DNA of 64,000 bases, from positions 2,037,001 through 2,101,000 of the forward strand of contig NZ_CP017147.1 in NCBI RefSeq assembly GCF_001741865.1, given 5' to 3'. The notes under the pieces were generated by a model. That model was given only the letters and a program-made list of their open reading frames with translations. It searched no databases and was not told the origin of the DNA. A program made the translations under genes and the position numbers. This document shows positions 45,493-52,381 of this stretch, piece after piece. Position 1 is the first letter of the stretch. Each line of letters begins with the position of its first letter. This DNA is from Bosea vaviloviae. GTDB taxonomy: Bacteria; Pseudomonadota; Alphaproteobacteria; Rhizobiales; Beijerinckiaceae.

Positions 45493-46553
45493 CGAAGGCC
45501 GGCCCCGCATCCGTCGAGTTCCGCAATGTCAGCATGCGCTATGGCGCGGTGACCGCCGTCGACGATGTCAGCTTCGCCATCGAGGCCGGCAAGCTCGTCA
45601 CCCTGCTCGGCCCCTCCGGCTGCGGCAAGACCACGACCCTGCGCATGATCGCCGGGCTCGAGATCGCCAGCGCGGGCCAGATCCTGATCGGCGGCAAGGA
45701 TGTGACGCGGCTCTCGGCGGCTGATCGCGACGTCAGCATGGTGTTCCAGTCCTATGCGCTGTTTCCGCATATGAGCGTGCTGGAGAACGCCGCCTATGGC
45801 CCGACCGTGAAGGGGCTGGGCAAGGATGTGGCGCGCGAAATGGCGCTGTCGAAGCTTGCGCTCGTCGGCCTGAAAGGTTTCGAGAACCGCTACCCTTCGG
45901 AGCTCTCCGGCGGGCAGCAGCAGCGCGTCGCGGTGGCGCGCGCTCTGGTGCTGGAGCCGCAGGTGCTGCTCTTCGACGAGCCGCTCTCCAATCTCGATGC
46001 AAAACTGCGCCGCCGGGTCCGCGAGGAGATCCGCGAATTGCAGCAAAGTCTCAACCTGACGGTCGCCTATGTCACCCATGATCAGGAGGAGGCGCTCGCC
46101 GTTTCCGACCGCATCATCGTGATGTCGAATTCGCGCATCGCGCAGGAGGGCGCGCCGCGCGAGCTCTATGAGGAGCCGGCCAACGCCTTCGTCGCGGATT
46201 TCATCGGCGACGCCAATCTGATCGACGTGACGATCCGCTCCGTCGCCGAGGGGCGCGCCGATGTCGCGATCGGCTCGGCCAGCGTCTCCTTGCCGGCGCG
46301 TGGGCTCGGGCCGGGGCCGGCCCGGGTCGCGGTACGGCCGGAGAGCCTGATCCTGTCGGAAGGGGCAGGCGCGGGGCTGCCCGGCACGATCCGCAAATGC
46401 ACCTATCTCGGCAACCACCTCGACATCATCGTCGAGACCGAGGCCGCCGATCTCTTCGTGGTGCAGTACGGCGCCCGCCCGATGCTGGCCGAGGGCACAT
46501 CGGTGAAGCTCGGTTTCGCGAATTCGGGCGTGACGCTGATCCCGCCGGGCTGA
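45489..46553 (+). CDS. ABC importer ATPase (FbpC/PotA type)
   Basis: 354 residues from a TTG start with AAGGAG upstream; the TTG overlaps the permease stop. Walker A GPSGCGKTTTL, signature LSGGQQQRVAVARAL, Walker B VLLFDEPLSNLDAKL, H-loop VTHDQEEAL. The C-terminal part (about residues 240-350) is a TOBE domain (ARVAVRPESLILSEG). Third gene of the importer 42208-46553. Confidence 0.93.
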   Translation: MTKAGPASVEFRNVSMRYGAVTAVDDVSFAIEAGKLVTLLGPSGCGKTTTLRMIAGLEIASAGQILIGGKDVTRLSAADRDVSMVFQSYALFPHMSVLENAAYGPTVKGLGKDVAREMALSKLALVGLKGFENRYPSELSGGQQQRVAVARALVLEPQVLLFDEPLSNLDAKLRRRVREEIRELQQSLNLTVAYVTHDQEEALAVSDRIIVMSNSRIAQEGAPRELYEEPANAFVADFIGDANLIDVTIRSVAEGRADVAIGSASVSLPARGLGPGPARVAVRPESLILSEGAGAGLPGTIRKCTYLGNHLDIIVETEAADLFVVQYGARPMLAEGTSVKLGFANSGVTLIPPG

Positions 46554-46565
46554 GCCGGCGCCAAC

Positions 46566-46643
46566 CGTCATTGCGAGCGCAGCGAAGCAATCCAGAAGAC
46601 GTCGAGCGAGACGCTGGATTGCTTCGCTGCGCTCGCAATGACG
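46566..46643. repeat. Palindromic intergenic repeat, family A (copy 3)
   Basis: Arms CGTCATTGCGAGCGCAGCG and its reverse complement at the right, with inner GAAGCAATCCAG and CTGGATTGCTTC. Compared with copy 2 the arm reads GCGCAGCG instead of GCGAAGCG, on both sides, which shows compensating change. It lies between the importer and the converging phosphoesterase gene. Confidence 0.9.
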
Positions 46644-46672
46644 GATAGGACGGGAAAAGAGCGCGCCGGTGT

Positions 46673-47182
46673 TCAGCCCAACCACGCACTGGCCACGACG
46701 CGCCAATCGGCGATCGGGATATCCTGGCCCGAGCGCACCACGCAGAGCCGGTCGAAGCTGACGGCTCGCCCTTTCAGCCGCCGCCCGACCTCCTCTGCCA
46801 CTGCGGCCTTCAGCTCTGGCGCGACCGGGCCGTAGAGCAGCGAGACATGCGGCATGAAGGCCTCTGCCGCCTGCGCGTCCAATCGCTGCTTCAATCGCGC
46901 CAGCGGCGCGCTGACCGCGAAGCGCGCATAGAACGAGCGGAAATAGCTTTCGCTCGTCTCGATCGCGGCGATCTCTTCCGCAAACCTCGCGACCGCGCCG
47001 GCCGCCTCTGCGATCGCGGTTTCGAGCGCCGCCATGGGCAGGTCGGTGTCGCCCTTCATCGTCAGATGCGGCGCGAAGAGCGGTGTGTCGAAGCGGCGCG
47101 ACAGCTCCGCGACCACCTCCGCCAGCAGCGTCTCGTCCTCGGTTTTCGGCAGCAGCCAGATGGAGTGGATCAGGGGCGTCAT
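46673..47182 (-). CDS. 2H phosphoesterase (2'-5' RNA ligase family)
   Basis: 169 residues. The two H-x-T/S motifs are FAPHLTMKG (near residue 37) and MPHVSLLYG (near 126), which define the 2H phosphoesterase fold. The family includes ThpR-type RNA ligases and cyclic phosphodiesterases, and one branch acts on nucleotide or sugar cyclic phosphates. It points away from both importers and toward the first, on its own. Confidence 0.85.
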   Translation of the reverse strand: MTPLIHSIWLLPKTEDETLLAEVVAELSRRFDTPLFAPHLTMKGDTDLPMAALETAIAEAAGAVARFAEEIAAIETSESYFRSFYARFAVSAPLARLKQRLDAQAAEAFMPHVSLLYGPVAPELKAAVAEEVGRRLKGRAVSFDRLCVVRSGQDIPIADWRVVASAWLG

Positions 47183-47249
47183 CAGAGGTTCACAAACCTA
47201 TTGCACACGGCCGGAGACGGGCGTTATATTTATTCCAAGCGTATCAGAA

Positions 47250-47269
47250 ATTGGAAGAGACGTTCCAAT
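47250..47269. promoter_or_regulatory. GGAA-N6-TTCC palindrome before the second importer, probable IolR operator
   Basis: ATTGGAAGAGACGTTCCAAT: perfect 7-base arms around a 6-base spacer, with the core GGAA-N6-TTCC at 47253-47266. It shares TTTATTCCAA and CGTATCA with the region near 39380. It ends 36 bases before the TTG start of the ATPase gene at 47306. Confidence 0.65.
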
Positions 47270-47305
47270 CATTCTGAAAAAGATCGCGGCAAGGGAGACG
47301 GCGTT

Positions 47306-48421
47306 TTGCCAACGGAATTGCAGCACGGGCCGCAAAGCGGCGCGGCCATTGCCGTGCGCGATCTGCATGTCGCCTATGGCGGCACACGGGTGCTGCACGG
47401 CGTCAGCCTCGATTTCACACCCGGCAGCTTCACCGCGCTTCTCGGCTCGTCGGGCTGCGGCAAGACCACGCTTTTGCGCTCGCTGAGCGGCTTCGTGCCG
47501 GTCCAATCCGGCTCGATCATCGTCGGCGGCAAGGATGTCGCCTCGCTGCCGCCGGAGAAGCGCGGCATGGCGATGGTGTTCCAGTCCTATGCGCTGTGGC
47601 CGCATATGACCGTGCTGCAGAATATCGGCTACGGCTTGAAGCTGCGCGGCGCCACCAAGGCGCAGATCGCGGCCAAGGTCGCCGCCATGCTCGAATTCCT
47701 CGGCCTTGCCGGCTATGAGAACCGCAAGGTCACGGCGCTCTCGGGCGGCCAGCGCCAGCGCGTCGCGCTCGGCCGGGCGCTCGCCATCGACCCCGGCATC
47801 CTGCTGCTCGACGAGCCGCTCTCCAATCTCGACGCCAAGATCCGCATGACGATGCGCCATGAGATCCGCGCGATCCAGCAGCGTCTGGGCTTGACCGCCG
47901 TCCATGTCACGCATGATCGCGAGGAGGCCATGACCATGGCCGACCGGCTCGTCATCATGCAGGCGGGCAGGATCGCGCAGGTCGGCACGCCCGAGGAGGT
48001 CTATGACCGCCCGGCGACTGCCTTCGTCGCCAATTTCATGGGCGCGGAGAACGTCCTGCCGCTGCGCGTCGAGCGCTCGGAGCAGGGTGCTCGCTTGAGT
48101 GCGGGCGAGGCCACGGCGAGCCTCGCGAACGCGGTATCGAGCGCTTTGCCGAGCGGTGATGCGGTTGCCTATTTCCGTGACGACGTCGCGCGGCTCGACG
48201 CCAGCGACGCGACCTCGGTCGACGATCTGATCGTGCCGGGGCTGATCGCCGCGCGCGCCTATCCCGGCGGCGTCTATCGCTACCGGGTCGAGGCGGCAGG
48301 CCGCCAGATCACGGTCGACGACGCCGACCGCCACGAACTCGGAACCAAAGTCGGCCTGCGCATCCCGCTGCAGCGCCTCCACATCTTCCCGGCATCCGAG
48401 GCCGGGTCGATCGCCGCCTGA
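47306..48421 (+). CDS. ABC importer ATPase
   Basis: 371 residues from a TTG at 47306 with AAGGGAG upstream; the frame is open earlier, but the domain begins at IAVRDLHVAYGGTRVLHGV. Walker A GSSGCGKTTLLRSL, signature LSGGQRQRVALGRAL, Walker B ILLLDEPLSNLDAKI, H-loop VTHDREEAMTM, then a C-terminal TOBE-like domain. First gene of a four-gene importer (ATPase, binding protein, two permeases). The operator just upstream ties it to the inositol regulator. Confidence 0.92.
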   Translation: MPTELQHGPQSGAAIAVRDLHVAYGGTRVLHGVSLDFTPGSFTALLGSSGCGKTTLLRSLSGFVPVQSGSIIVGGKDVASLPPEKRGMAMVFQSYALWPHMTVLQNIGYGLKLRGATKAQIAAKVAAMLEFLGLAGYENRKVTALSGGQRQRVALGRALAIDPGILLLDEPLSNLDAKIRMTMRHEIRAIQQRLGLTAVHVTHDREEAMTMADRLVIMQAGRIAQVGTPEEVYDRPATAFVANFMGAENVLPLRVERSEQGARLSAGEATASLANAVSSALPSGDAVAYFRDDVARLDASDATSVDDLIVPGLIAARAYPGGVYRYRVEAAGRQITVDDADRHELGTKVGLRIPLQRLHIFPASEAGSIAA

Positions 48422-48451
48422 CCGCGTTCTATCCAACAAGGAGTCAGACCC

Positions 48452-49582
48452 ATGCGCATCCTCACCATAGCCTGTTCGCTCGCGGCGCTGATGGCGGCAT
48501 CACCGCTTTCGGCCCAGACCCTGAACGTCGCCACCGCCGGCGACCAGAACATGGTCGATTATGTGAAGGACTATCTCGGGCCGATGTTCGAGAAGTCCCA
48601 TCCCGGCGTGAAGGTCGTTTCCGTCGGCACCGGCGCCGGCGATTCCGGCTCGCAGAAGATCTATGAGAAGCTCGACGCGCAGAAGAGCTCGGCCACGACC
48701 GATTTCGATGTCGTCGTCATCCACCAGAAGGCCGCCGGCACGATGGTGAAGGAAGGCCTGCTCGCCAAATACACCGACAAGGTCGACACCGCGAAACTCG
48801 TCTCGAGCGAGTCGGCGAAGAACGCGCTCGGCGCCGACGTCTCGGGCTTCGTCATCCCGATGTTCCAGTCGCAGACCGCGCTCGCCTATAATGCCGATCT
48901 GCTCAAATCTCCGCCCAACAGCTTCGCGGAGCTGCGCGACTGGGCCAAGAAGAACCCCAAGCAGTTCGGCTATAACGGCATCAAGGGCGGCATGTCCGGC
49001 GTCGCCTTCGTCGCCGGCTGGGTCTACGCCTTCGGCGGCGACGCCGACAGGCTGATCAAGGGCCCCTATGATCCGGCCGTGAAGGCGTCCTGGGACGGCG
49101 CGCTCGCCGATCTCAAGGAGTTCAACAAGTCGGTCGTCATCACCCCCGGCAATGCCGGCACGCTCGACATGCTCAATCGCGGCGAGATCGCGATCGGGCC
49201 GGTCTGGGTCGACATGTTCTATTCCTGGCAGGCCGACGGCAAGCTGCCGCCGAACATGAAGCTCAAGCTCGCTTCTCCCGGCATGCCGGGCCAGCCGATG
49301 TATTACGCCGTGCCGGAGAAGACCGCCAACCGCAAGCTCGCCGAGGAGTTCATCGCGCTCGCCACCAGCCCGCAGGTGCAGGCGGACGGCATCGTCAAGA
49401 AGTTCAACTGGTATCCGGGCATCGACGCCAAGAACCTCGAGGGCAAGCTCGACCAGGCGGCCTGGAACAAGCTCTTCACCGACATCACCCCGAGCGATCT
49501 CGCGAAGAACGCCAAGTCCTTCCCGATCGCGCCCTACTTCAACGACATCCTCGAAGGTTACGAGAAGAAGGTCTCGAACTGA
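48452..49582 (+). CDS. ABC importer substrate-binding protein
   Basis: 376 residues. Signal peptide (LTIACSLAALMAASPLSAQ). A family-1 or PotD-like solute-binding fold: LNVATAGDQNMVDYVKDYLG, FDVVVIHQKAAGTMVKEG, a Trp-rich middle (GWVYAFGGDADRLIKG) and GPVWVDMFYSWQADGKLPP. The ligand is not known. Starts 30 bases after the ATPase gene with AAGGAG. Three hairpin-forming repeats follow before the first permease gene, which should favour this gene's product over the membrane parts. Confidence 0.9.
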   Translation: MRILTIACSLAALMAASPLSAQTLNVATAGDQNMVDYVKDYLGPMFEKSHPGVKVVSVGTGAGDSGSQKIYEKLDAQKSSATTDFDVVVIHQKAAGTMVKEGLLAKYTDKVDTAKLVSSESAKNALGADVSGFVIPMFQSQTALAYNADLLKSPPNSFAELRDWAKKNPKQFGYNGIKGGMSGVAFVAGWVYAFGGDADRLIKGPYDPAVKASWDGALADLKEFNKSVVITPGNAGTLDMLNRGEIAIGPVWVDMFYSWQADGKLPPNMKLKLASPGMPGQPMYYAVPEKTANRKLAEEFIALATSPQVQADGIVKKFNWYPGIDAKNLEGKLDQAAWNKLFTDITPSDLAKNAKSFPIAPYFNDILEGYEKKVSN

Positions 49583-49601
49583 CACGGCTGATGGGATCAC
49601 G

Positions 49602-49683
49602 CGTCATTCTCGGGCTTGTCCGAGAATCTCATGACCAGATCGTTCTGGTTCAAGAGATGGTCGGGTCAAGCCCGACCGTGACG
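49602..49683. repeat. Palindromic intergenic repeat, family C
   Basis: CGTCATTCTCGGGCTTGTC at the left pairs with GGTCGGGTCAAGCCCGACCGTGACG at the right, with inner unpaired stretches. A common interspersed element of this group. First of three palindromes inside the importer operon. Confidence 0.6.
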
Positions 49684-49700
49684 CGGCCCTCGCTGCTTCT

Positions 49701-49751
49701 AGAGCATTGCGCGAAAAAGTGGGCACCGGTTTTTCGCAAGAGCAATGCTCT
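49701..49751. repeat. Palindromic intergenic repeat, family D
   Basis: Perfect outer arms AGAGCATTGC and GCAATGCTCT, with inner GCGAAAAA and TTTTTCGC pairing as well. The inner ACCGG block resembles that of the family B repeat near 21250. It lies in the gap between the binding protein and the first permease. Confidence 0.75.
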
Positions 49752-49762
49752 CAACTTTTAGA

Positions 49763-49812
49763 GCAGATCACGTCACATTCGGACGTTGCCGTCCGAATGT
49801 GACGTGATCTGC
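49763..49812. repeat. Perfect 22-bp inverted repeat before the permease genes
   Basis: The arms GCAGATCACGTCACATTCGGAC (49763-49784) and its exact complement (49791-49812) enclose a 6-base loop GTTGCC. There is no U-run. It ends 26 bases before the permease start, so it could also limit translation of the permease. Confidence 0.85.
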
Positions 49813-49838
49813 GTCGACGTCAACCAGGTTCGCCGCCC

Positions 49839-50672
49839 ATGCTCTCTCAACGCCAACTGGCGCTGATCCTCGTCGCGCCCGGCCTTCTCCTGGTCGCCGC
49901 ACTGTTCCTCTATCCGCTCGGCTTCTCGCTGATCTCGGCCTTCACCAAGCCGGACGGCTCGCTGACGCTAGACTGGTTCGCCAAGGCCTATGAGCTGTAT
50001 TCGACCGACATCGTCTTCACGGTGGTGATCGTGCTGGCGTCCTGCGGGCTGACCGCGCTTGCTGCGATCGTCATCGCCGGCACGCTGACATTGGGTGAGA
50101 ATCCCTGGATCGTCGGCACGCTCAAGGCGCTCTATCGCTGGCCGCTGTTCATCCCCTTCATCGTCGCGGCGCAGTGCATGCGCACCTTCCTCGCCAAGAA
50201 CGGGCTGATGAACAACACCTTCGTCTCGCTCGGCTTGATGGAGCCGCTGAGCGCCGTGAGCTATCTCGACTGGCGCGGCATCATCGCGACCTTTGTCTGG
50301 AAGCAGACCCCCTTCGTCGCGCTGCTGCTCGCCGGCGCGCTTGCCTCGATCGACCGGGCGACGCTGGAGGCCGGCCGCAATCTCGGCGCCTCGCGTGTGC
50401 GCGTGCTCGTCGAACTGGCCCTGCCGCAGGTGATGCCGACCCTGCTCGTCGCGCTCGTGCTGTCCTTCGTGACGATGCTCTCGGTGCTCTCCGTGCCGAT
50501 GATGGTCGCGGGCTCGCAGCCGACCATGCTGACGGTCGACATGGCCTTCCGCATCAATTCCTATGGCGACTACGCCACGGCGAATGCGCTTGGCGTCATC
50601 ACCTATCTGATCAGTGCAGGCGCCGCGATCCTCTACCTCAAGCGCGGCCTGTCGAAGGAGGCGGCGCCATGA
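49839..50672 (+). CDS. ABC importer permease (PotB-like)
   Basis: 277 residues, six membrane helices starting with LALILVAPGLLLVAALFLYP. The EAA loop is LEAGRNLGASRVRVLVELAL near residue 178. It pairs with the next gene, which overlaps it (ATGA), as PotB with PotC. The conserved segment MVAGSQPTMLTVDMAF resembles spermidine/putrescine-type permeases. Separated from the binding protein by 256 bases of palindromic repeats. Confidence 0.92.
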   Translation: MLSQRQLALILVAPGLLLVAALFLYPLGFSLISAFTKPDGSLTLDWFAKAYELYSTDIVFTVVIVLASCGLTALAAIVIAGTLTLGENPWIVGTLKALYRWPLFIPFIVAAQCMRTFLAKNGLMNNTFVSLGLMEPLSAVSYLDWRGIIATFVWKQTPFVALLLAGALASIDRATLEAGRNLGASRVRVLVELALPQVMPTLLVALVLSFVTMLSVLSVPMMVAGSQPTMLTVDMAFRINSYGDYATANALGVITYLISAGAAILYLKRGLSKEAAP

Positions 50673-51484
50673 TCCGCCTCGCCTCGGCCGCCCGGGCGAC
50701 GCTGGCCGCCGCGCTGCTCGCCGCTTTCGCCTTCGTGCTGATCGGTCCGCTCGCAAACCTCGCGCTCTGGTCGGTCGCCGAGCGCTGGTACACGCCGTTC
50801 AAGCTGCCGGTGACCTATGGCACGCGCTATTGGGAGCAGGTCTTCCGCCCGACCGGCGACGCCATGGCCTCGCTCGGCACCTCGGTCTGGATCGCCGTGC
50901 TGACGGTCGTCGTCGCGCTCGCTCTGTCTATCCCGGCGGGCTATGCGCTGGCGCGCTTGAAGCTGCCGATGCGGGCGCTGTTCATGGTGATGTTCCTGCT
51001 GCCGCAGGCTTTTCCCTCGGTCGCGATCTACATCAACGTCGCGCGGGTGTTCTACCAGATCGGCATCAACGGCACGGTCTTCGCCGTCGTTCTCGTCCAT
51101 GCCGCCCATGGCCTGGTCTATTCGGTCTGGATCGCGGCGGCGGCATTTGCTGCGGTCGACAAGGATCTCGAACTCGCCGCCCGCAATATCGGCGCCTCGC
51201 CCTTGCGCGCCTTCTTCACGGTGACGCTGCCCTTGGCCGCGCCCGGCATCATCGCCAGCGGCATCTTCGTCTTCCTGGAGTCGCTCGACGAGTTCACCGG
51301 CACCTTCTTCGTCGGCGTGCCGCAGGTCACGACGCTGCCGCTCCTGCTCTACAACGCGGCGATGGGCGGCAATTATCAGGTCGCCTCGATCACGGCGCTG
51401 ATCCTGCTCGTTCCCTCCGTGCTGTTCATGCTGTTCATCGAGCGCTTCCTGCGCGCCGATGTGCTGGCCAAGGTGGGCGCCTGA
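50669..51484 (+). CDS. ABC importer permease (PotC-like)
   Basis: 271 residues from the ATG at 50669. Six membrane helices (first: LAAALLAAFAFVLIGPLANL). EAA loop: LELAARNIGASPLRAFFTVT near residue 170. It ends in FIERFLRADVLAKVGA. Last gene of the importer transcribed from 47306. The next 309 bases hold one palindromic repeat and a promoter-like region. Confidence 0.92.
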   Translation: MIRLASAARATLAAALLAAFAFVLIGPLANLALWSVAERWYTPFKLPVTYGTRYWEQVFRPTGDAMASLGTSVWIAVLTVVVALALSIPAGYALARLKLPMRALFMVMFLLPQAFPSVAIYINVARVFYQIGINGTVFAVVLVHAAHGLVYSVWIAAAAFAAVDKDLELAARNIGASPLRAFFTVTLPLAAPGIIASGIFVFLESLDEFTGTFFVGVPQVTTLPLLLYNAAMGGNYQVASITALILLVPSVLFMLFIERFLRADVLAKVGA

Positions 51485-51543
51485 CGGCGCGGCCGTGAAC
51501 GCTGCGCCCCGCGTCTAAGCGGGCGGCCTGCACACACTCACTC

Positions 51544-51685
51544 CGTCATCCCGGACAAGTCGCGTAAGCGACGCAGATCCGGGATCCATCGTAGGGGCCT
51601 AGCCCCCCGATGGATCCCGGCGCTGCGCGGAGCCTGTCCTTGGGCCGGCCGAAGGCCGGACCCGAGGGCTTCGGCCAGGATGACG
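51544..51685. repeat. Long palindromic intergenic repeat, family E
   Basis: CGTCATCCCGGACAAG at the left and CCAGGATGACG at the right form the outer arms; inside, GATCCGGGATCCATCG pairs with CGATGGATCCCGG around a GGGGCCTAGCCCC core, and a GGCCGGCCGAAGGCCGG hairpin follows. This 142-base block fills most of the gap after the importer. Confidence 0.7.
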
Positions 51686-51740
51686 GTGCGTTTCCCAGGG
51701 TAATGGATCCACCATCCAGACGCTCTTGACGAAACTATAA

Positions 51741-51754
51741 TATGGCATACCATA
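51741..51754. promoter_or_regulatory. TATGGCATACCATA dyad and promoter-like box
   Basis: The dyad TATGG-CATA-CCATA lies 40 bases before the start of the DUF1185 gene. TTGACG at 51726-51731 could be a -35 box with a -10 in the dyad, which would make the dyad a repressor site. GntR-type regulators use sites of the form ATGGYATRCCAT. No regulator is encoded next to it. Confidence 0.45.
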
Positions 51755-51793
51755 ATCTCATTCTCGAAGCGGATCGCTTGAGAGGAGAGGGAA

Positions 51794-52381
51794 GTGGGCT
51801 TGGAACTGCGCAAGATCGTCACCTTCACCGAGGACACCTTCATCGAGGGTGGCCGCGAGGCTGCCCGCCCGCTGCGCCTGTTCGCGGCGGCGGCGGTTCT
51901 GCGCAATCCCTGGGCGGGCCGCGGTTTCGTCGAGGATCTGAAGCCCGAGATCCATGCCGTCGCGCCGGTTCTGGGCGAGCGATTGACGGCCGAGATCCTG
52001 CGGATGACTGGCGACGGCGAGGCGGTCGAAGGTTATGGCAAGGCCGCGATCGTCGGCACCTCGGGCGAGATCGAGCATGCCTCGGCGCTGATCCACACGC
52101 TCCGCTTCGGCAACCATTTCCGCAAGGCCGTCGGTGCGAAGAGCTATCTGAGTTTCACCAATACGCGCGGCGGGCCGAACTGTCCGGTGGTCATCCCGCT
52201 GATGCACAAAGCCGATGAGGGCATGCGCTCGCATTACCTCACGATCCAGTTCGGCATTCTCGACGCGCCGGCTCCCGACGAGATCGTGGTGGCGCTCGGG
52301 GCGTCCATCGGCGGGCGGCCGCATCATCGCATCGGCGACCGCTACCAGGATCTCAAGGATCTGGGCGGCACGGATGTCTGA
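51794..52381 (+). CDS. DUF1185 family protein (amino acid synthesis family)
   Basis: 195 residues from a GTG with GAGAGGGA upstream. One domain, with conserved stretches RKIVTFTEDTFIEGGREA, VGTSGEIEHASALIHTLRFG, FTNTRGGPNCPVVIPLMHK and ALGASIGGRPHHRIGDRY. The family is named from an old genetic link to amino acid synthesis, but its reaction is not established. It is often found beside luciferase-like monooxygenases and hydrolases, as here. It overlaps the next gene by 8 bases. Confidence 0.85.
   Translation: MGLELRKIVTFTEDTFIEGGREAARPLRLFAAAAVLRNPWAGRGFVEDLKPEIHAVAPVLGERLTAEILRMTGDGEAVEGYGKAAIVGTSGEIEHASALIHTLRFGNHFRKAVGAKSYLSFTNTRGGPNCPVVIPLMHKADEGMRSHYLTIQFGILDAPAPDEIVVALGASIGGRPHHRIGDRYQDLKDLGGTDV

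Noticed and set aside
47306..51484. Second importer as a spermidine/putrescine system
   Set aside because: The permeases resemble PotB/PotC, but the binding protein lacks a recognisable polyamine-site pattern and the operator links it to inositol, so no substrate is assigned.
49602..51685. Repeats as a CRISPR array or insertion sequence
   Set aside because: The palindromes differ from each other, are not regularly spaced, have no spacers, and no transposase or Cas gene is nearby.
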